From NCBI GenBank assembly GCA_945865355.1, contig CAMBDN010000077.1:1-10128 (forward strand): a stretch of DNA of 10,128 nt, written 5' to 3'. Of this stretch, positions 6,464 through 10,128 are shown one piece after another (position 1 is the stretch's first letter; every line of letters starts with the position of its first letter). Both the position numbers and the translations under genes were made by a program. This DNA comes from Legionella genomosp. 1. Its GTDB lineage: Bacteria; Pseudomonadota; Gammaproteobacteria; Legionellales; Legionellaceae. The notes under the pieces were generated by a model, which was given only the letters and a program-made list of their open reading frames with translations, was not told where the DNA came from and did no database searches.

Positions 6464-7087
6464 ATGAATAATCGCTTCGTTTGGAATTTTGAAATTAACA
6501 ATGACAAACCGCTGGTAATACCTAGCGCGGGCAGCATTGAACAAGATCAGAAGCGCTGGGAGTCGCGTTACTTTTGGCCTGATGAACAAATCATTACTTT
6601 GCACGGGTTACCCGACAGCTTTCTTAAGTTATCCCAATACAATATTAAAGATAGGAAAGATATTTATTTTCTTTTACCTAACACTGATTACAACCTTAAA
6701 ATTCGTCACGAAAAATTATTTTATAAACCCATTCTGATGAAATACCCACACGCAATAGCCTATGACAAGAAAATAAAACTTGAGGAACAAGCACTAGGAG
6801 TAAAGCTCCCTGGTTGTGAAGAGAAAGACGCACAGACGCTGATTGCCCGCATTCGAGCAGAAGGTGTGCAAGTTAGCGTTGAAAAAGAAGCGTTAATATA
6901 TCAATTCGATACCACCCCCATCACTAAAATAGAACTAGCTAGACTTTATATTGCCAATAAAACGTACTTTACCGCGAGTATCGAATCGAAAGCCTTATTA
7001 TTGGTAGATTCAATTGCGAGGCAATTGTTGGGTCATTTACCCGCTTCAGACTACGTTACCTTTCTCAAAGAGATCTTGTCACAATGA
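6464..7087 (+). CDS. Unrecognised 207-aa protein, possibly divergent CYTH-like; first gene of ppk operon
   Basis: I do not recognise this protein with confidence. It is soluble, with no signal peptide or membrane helix, and mixed alpha/beta. The order of its motifs recalls CYTH/triphosphate-tunnel proteins: an acidic-strand start WESRYFWPDEQIITLHGL (32-49), DIYFLLPNTDYNLKIRHEKLFYKP (66-89) with LKIR resembling the family's basic strand, then VEKEALIYQF (139-148), IELARLYIAN (156-165) and TASIESKALL (170-179). The classic N-terminal ExExK is not clearly intact, so the assignment is tentative. ATG 6464 lacks a clear Shine-Dalgarno, and an in-frame stop (TAA, 6434) lies shortly upstream. It overlaps the ChrA-like gene by ATGA, and ppk follows. 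The real-gene call is firm; the family is uncertain. Confidence 0.8.
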   Translation: MNNRFVWNFEINNDKPLVIPSAGSIEQDQKRWESRYFWPDEQIITLHGLPDSFLKLSQYNIKDRKDIYFLLPNTDYNLKIRHEKLFYKPILMKYPHAIAYDKKIKLEEQALGVKLPGCEEKDAQTLIARIRAEGVQVSVEKEALIYQFDTTPITKIELARLYIANKTYFTASIESKALLLVDSIARQLLGHLPASDYVTFLKEILSQ

Positions 7088-7614
7088 ATACGCTACTCGA
7101 TATTATTCTTAGTTTCGGCAAAATAGGCTTCATTTCACTGGGCGGGGGAAATTCCATGCTGCAAATGTTGGAATATGAAGCAGTAACCTATCGCCACTGG
7201 ATAGGGCAAGAAGAGTTTATTCGAATGGTGGGTAGCAGCTTTATATTCCCTGGTTTAACTGGGGTCAAGCTTGCCGCCCTGATTGGATATAAAGCAGCAG
7301 GCATGTCAGGATTAGTGCTTGCTGTAGCAAGCCTGAACTTACCAGGATTAGTATTAGCCGTTGTCGGCTACAGATGGTTGACCAACAATAATAGCCCGAT
7401 CATGCATAAAATCATGATCTCTGTGCAATACGGTGCTTTAGCCTTATTAGCAGCAGCCACCTTCTCTATCGCTCAAGGTGTGATTACAATGTATTATTCA
7501 TTACCAATTATTTTAGCCAGTATATTATTTTTTTTAGCGTTAGCCTTCTTGCAACTATCGCCTTTTTGGGGGTTTGTTGCGTTTATTGGCGTTTGTTTTT
7601 TTATCGTTCATTAA
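7084..7614 (+). CDS. Short single-domain ChrA-family (chromate transporter-like) membrane protein
   Basis: This 176-aa integral membrane protein resembles one half of ChrA. The N-terminal SFGKIGFISLGGGNSM (10-25) matches the family's amphipathic start with a GGG turn. It is followed by EYEAVTYRHWIGQEEF (30-45) and FPGLTGVKLAALIGYKAAGMSG (55-76), where the family usually has PGP, then about four more hydrophobic segments to a C-terminal hydrophobic tail. Full ChrA proteins (about 400 aa) have two such halves, and short-chain ChrA proteins are normally encoded as adjacent pairs; here only one is present. Chromate efflux is therefore a family label, not a demonstrated role. It overlaps the preceding gene by 4 nt (ATGA); its stop at 7612 is 10 nt before the ppk start. 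Confidence 0.88.
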   Translation: MNTLLDIILSFGKIGFISLGGGNSMLQMLEYEAVTYRHWIGQEEFIRMVGSSFIFPGLTGVKLAALIGYKAAGMSGLVLAVASLNLPGLVLAVVGYRWLTNNNSPIMHKIMISVQYGALALLAAATFSIAQGVITMYYSLPIILASILFFLALAFLQLSPFWGFVAFIGVCFFIVH

Positions 7615-7618
7615 GGGG
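7613..7618 (+). promoter_or_regulatory. Shine-Dalgarno deciding the ppk TTG start
   Basis: AAGGGG overlaps the chrA-like stop codon and lies 6 nt before TTG 7625. An ATG at 7574 in the same frame would overlap the membrane-protein gene and add a hydrophobic 17-residue extension absent from the family, so TTG 7625 is preferred. Confidence 0.7.
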
Positions 7619-7624
7619 CCAAGC

Positions 7625-9730
7625 TTGACTACCTCACTGGATAACCCAGACTATTATATAAACCGCGAGTTCACAGCTCTCGCCTTTAACGAACGGGTAC
7701 TGCAGTTAGCCAATGACGAACGCGTGCCGCTACTCGAGCGGTTGCGCTATTTATGTATCTGCAGTAGTAATTTAGATGAATTTTTTGAAATCCGTGTTGC
7801 TGGACTCAGAGAACAAATCGCCATTGCCTCAAGAAGGCTAACCATCGATGGGTTATATGCTGAAGAAGTATTAAGTCAGTTGAGCAAAAAAACGCATGTG
7901 CTTATCGATGAGTTGTACTTAATATTCAACAATCAGCTTTTGCCAGCGATGCAAAAAGAAAATATCCACTTTTATGCCACTCCAGATTGGACCGATGACA
8001 TCCATTTATGGGCAAAACATTATTTCAAAAATGAGGTATTACCCATCGTTAGTCCGATAGCACTGGACCTAGCACATCCTTTTCCCAGTTTATTTAATAA
8101 AAGTTTAAATTTTATAGTTGCACTTAGTGGTACAGATGCTTTTGACCGTAACATTAATTATGCAGTAGTCCATGCGCCACGATCATTGCCACGGATTATT
8201 CATTTACCCTCCGAGCTTTGTAATGACGGCAGTTATTTTGTATATTTATCATCCATCATTGAAACTCATGTCCATAGCTTTTTTCCTGGAATGGAAATCA
8301 GCGGCTGTTACGCTTTCCGTCTCACACGCAACAGTGATTTGTTTTTACGCGACGAAGAAGTTGAAGATTTAGCAGCAGCAGTGCAACGCGAATTATTTTC
8401 CCGTCATTATGGACATGTTGTTCGTCTTGAAATTGACAAAAAATGTCCTGAAACAATCACTGATTTTCTACTGCAAAAATATCATTTGCGTCATGAAGAT
8501 TTGTATTATTGCGATGGCCCCGTCAATTTACAGCGCTACATCACTGCCATCAATAAGATTGACCGACCTGATTTGAAATACACCCCATTCACCGCACAAT
8601 TTCCTAGCTTTCCCAAGTACAAAAATAATTTGTTCACGATCTTGGACGAGCAAGATATTTTACTGCATCACCCTTTCCAAAGTTTTGATGTTGTGGTTGA
8701 TTTTGTCCGCCAGGCAGCCGCCGATCCCACTGTCCTCGCCATTAAGCAAACCCTGTATAGAACTCACTTTAATTCGGTCATTGTCCAGGCGCTAGTAGAG
8801 GCTGCTCGGTCCGGCAAAGAAGTGACTGCGGTCATTGAATTGCGTGCGCGATTTGACGAAGAATCAAATTTAAAATTGGCTAATCGTCTACATGAAGCCG
8901 GTGTATTGGTACTTTATGGTGTGGTCGGCTTTAAAACACATGCTAAAATGACCTTGGTTGTACGACGGGTACTGGGTAAATTAAAACGATATGTGCATTT
9001 GGGTACTGGGAACTACCACGAAGAAACAGCAAAACTTTACACAGACTTGGGTCTATTAACGGCGCAGCCATCCATTACCGCAGACACTCAAATTATTTTT
9101 CAACAACTAACAGGCCTAGGTAAAACCGTCAAATTAAAGGAATTGTGTCACTCTCCATTTACCTTGCAAAAAAATTTACTACAGCTGATTGATCAATGCA
9201 GGCTCGCAGCAACCAATGGGCTCGAGGCTGAAATTATGATTAAGGTAAATGGCCTAACCGATATCATGATGATACAAGCGCTATATTTAGCCTCTCAAGC
9301 GGGGGTTAAAATTAGTCTAATCGTGCGAAGCGTATGCTGCCTGAGGCCGGGAATTAAAGGTGTCTCAGATAATATCCGCGTTATTTCTATTGTTGGACGT
9401 TTTCTCGAGCACCACCGTGTCTATTATTTTCGCACTGGAGATGAAGAGCGCCACTATTGCTCAAGCGCCGATCTCATGGAGCGAAACCTATACAATCGCA
9501 TCGAAGTTATGTTTCCCATTCTAGATGAAAACTGCCGCAAACGGATTAAACATGAAATTTTCAAAAACTACCTAAAAGATAACCACGATGCTTGGGAAAT
9601 GAAAAAAGACGGGACCTATAAACAATTGAAGGGCGGAACATACTGCGCTCAAGAAAAATTATTGGAGCTTTATAATGATACAAGCCTCCCACCAATAGAC
9701 GCTCACGCTTACCGACGACCGAGATCATAA
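7625..9730 (+). CDS. ppk: Polyphosphate kinase 1 (Ppk1)
   Basis: Ppk1 reversibly polymerises the gamma-phosphate of ATP into inorganic polyphosphate, via an autophosphorylated histidine, at the inner membrane/cytosol. The 701-aa product matches E. coli Ppk (688 aa) throughout. The N-domain has INREFTALAFNERVLQLA and SSNLDEFFEIRVAGL. The head domain follows. The first phospholipase-D-like catalytic domain has FKTHAKM (His439, equivalent to E. coli His435) and YVHLGTGNYHEETAKLYTD (His458, equivalent to His454). The second has FLEHHRVYYF (His596, near E. coli His592) and SSADLMERNLYNRIEVMFP. All key residues seen are intact. It is the last gene of a three-gene unit. No ppx exopolyphosphatase gene follows; the next gene is convergent epmB. 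Confidence 0.98.
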   Translation: MTTSLDNPDYYINREFTALAFNERVLQLANDERVPLLERLRYLCICSSNLDEFFEIRVAGLREQIAIASRRLTIDGLYAEEVLSQLSKKTHVLIDELYLIFNNQLLPAMQKENIHFYATPDWTDDIHLWAKHYFKNEVLPIVSPIALDLAHPFPSLFNKSLNFIVALSGTDAFDRNINYAVVHAPRSLPRIIHLPSELCNDGSYFVYLSSIIETHVHSFFPGMEISGCYAFRLTRNSDLFLRDEEVEDLAAAVQRELFSRHYGHVVRLEIDKKCPETITDFLLQKYHLRHEDLYYCDGPVNLQRYITAINKIDRPDLKYTPFTAQFPSFPKYKNNLFTILDEQDILLHHPFQSFDVVVDFVRQAAADPTVLAIKQTLYRTHFNSVIVQALVEAARSGKEVTAVIELRARFDEESNLKLANRLHEAGVLVLYGVVGFKTHAKMTLVVRRVLGKLKRYVHLGTGNYHEETAKLYTDLGLLTAQPSITADTQIIFQQLTGLGKTVKLKELCHSPFTLQKNLLQLIDQCRLAATNGLEAEIMIKVNGLTDIMMIQALYLASQAGVKISLIVRSVCCLRPGIKGVSDNIRVISIVGRFLEHHRVYYFRTGDEERHYCSSADLMERNLYNRIEVMFPILDENCRKRIKHEIFKNYLKDNHDAWEMKKDGTYKQLKGGTYCAQEKLLELYNDTSLPPIDAHAYRRPRS

Positions 9731-9782
9731 ATTGTTGCCAACCACAAAAACGTATTGTACTAAATTTAACGTCATTTACCGG
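9731..9782. other. Convergent ppk/epmB spacer
   Basis: This 52-nt gap lies between two converging genes. It contains an AT-rich stretch and a weak near-palindrome around TTTACCGGTTAAA (9775-9787) that reaches into the epmB stop. No GC-rich hairpin with a T-run is seen, so I call no intrinsic terminator. Confidence 0.4.
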
Positions 9783-10128
9783 TTAAATGATCAGCGTTTT
9801 ATTCTTTTTACCGGCTTCCTCACGAGCTAGGCGAGGGACTAAATAACCAGGTAATAAACGCTGCAACTGCTGAAAAATTGCTAAAGCATCGTTCAAAGCA
9901 ACATCAAAATGAGCAGCACCCTGCACTTTATCCAGTAAATGCAAATAATAGGGTAATACCCCGAAAGAAAATAACCGCTCACTTAAAGCAGCTAAAATCT
10001 CCGCATTATCATTTATGCCGGACAACAGGACGGATTGATTCAATAAATGGCATCCTATTTGCCGCAATGCCACGCAAGCGTCTGATACATGTGAATCAAG
10101 CTCTTGAGGATGATTACTATGTAGAACA
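9783..10128 (-). CDS. epmB: EF-P (R)-beta-lysylation protein EpmB, lysine 2,3-aminomutase family (C-terminal part)
   Basis: EpmB (YjeK) is a radical-SAM, PLP-dependent lysine 2,3-aminomutase that converts (S)-lysine to (R)-beta-lysine. EpmA then attaches this to elongation factor P to relieve stalling at polyproline. Only the C-terminal ~114 residues are in the window; the start and the radical-SAM cysteine motif lie beyond the right edge. Diagnostic sequence: SNHPQELD, CHLLNQSVLLSGIND, LSERLFSFGVLPYYLHLLD, GAAHFDV and PGYLVPRLAREEAGKK, all close to E. coli EpmB and KamA. The frame stays open to the window edge, so the GTG at 10073 is internal, not the start. efp often lies next to epmB and could be just outside; this cannot be seen here. 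Confidence 0.94.
   Translation of the reverse strand, partial: VLHSNHPQELDSHVSDACVALRQIGCHLLNQSVLLSGINDNAEILAALSERLFSFGVLPYYLHLLDKVQGAAHFDVALNDALAIFQQLQRLLPGYLVPRLAREEAGKKNKTLII

Noticed and set aside
6265..6471. Plus-strand ORF of 68 codons in the fadE/ppk-operon gap
   Set aside because: It covers the candidate fadE promoter and leader repeat, has no recognisable domain and an implausible composition, and its only Shine-Dalgarno-like AGGG is too close to the start; the region is better read as regulatory DNA.
9775..9787. Near-palindrome TTTACCGGTTAAA at the ppk/epmB junction as a terminator
   Set aside because: The stem is short and AT-rich, with no loop or T-run, and it includes the epmB stop; insufficient for a terminator call.

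Overview
The window is chromosomal DNA from a gammaproteobacterium with moderately low GC. The gene set (lptD next to amgK-murU, a long membrane-anchored fadE, ppk1, epmB) is typical of that class. The AT-leaning base composition and protein style make a Legionellales-like (Legionella/Coxiella relative) origin my best guess. That placement is inference, because no rRNA or lineage-specific marker lies in the window. No tRNA, rRNA, IS element, prophage gene or CRISPR array was seen.

Layout. Positions 1-1145 (minus) hold the N-terminal part of lptD, the outer-membrane LPS translocon, which runs off the left edge. Divergent from it, amgK (1225-2226) and murU (2223-2882) overlap by ATGA and encode the MurNAc/GlcNAc-recycling kinase and uridylyltransferase. 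Converging on murU, only 9 nt away, is a two-gene minus-strand unit of small proteins I do not recognise (3692-3201, then 3173-2892), with a good extended -10 promoter. Next on the minus strand is fadE (6237-3799), the inner-membrane-associated acyl-CoA dehydrogenase of beta-oxidation, with a candidate promoter and a structured leader.

Divergent from fadE is a tight three-gene plus-strand unit: an unrecognised 207-aa protein that may be a divergent CYTH-like (triphosphate tunnel) protein (6464-7087), a short single-domain ChrA-family membrane protein (7084-7614), and polyphosphate kinase ppk1 starting at TTG 7625 (to 9730). The first two overlap by ATGA and the last two are 10 nt apart, so all three are probably co-expressed. 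The right end carries the C-terminal third of epmB (minus, 9783-10128+), the lysine 2,3-aminomutase that makes (R)-beta-lysine for EF-P modification.

The main themes are envelope biogenesis and wall recycling on the left, fatty-acid catabolism in the middle, and polyphosphate metabolism on the right. The parts most worth following are the polyphosphate operon with its unknown first gene and unpaired ChrA half, and the orphan two-gene unit between murU and fadE.
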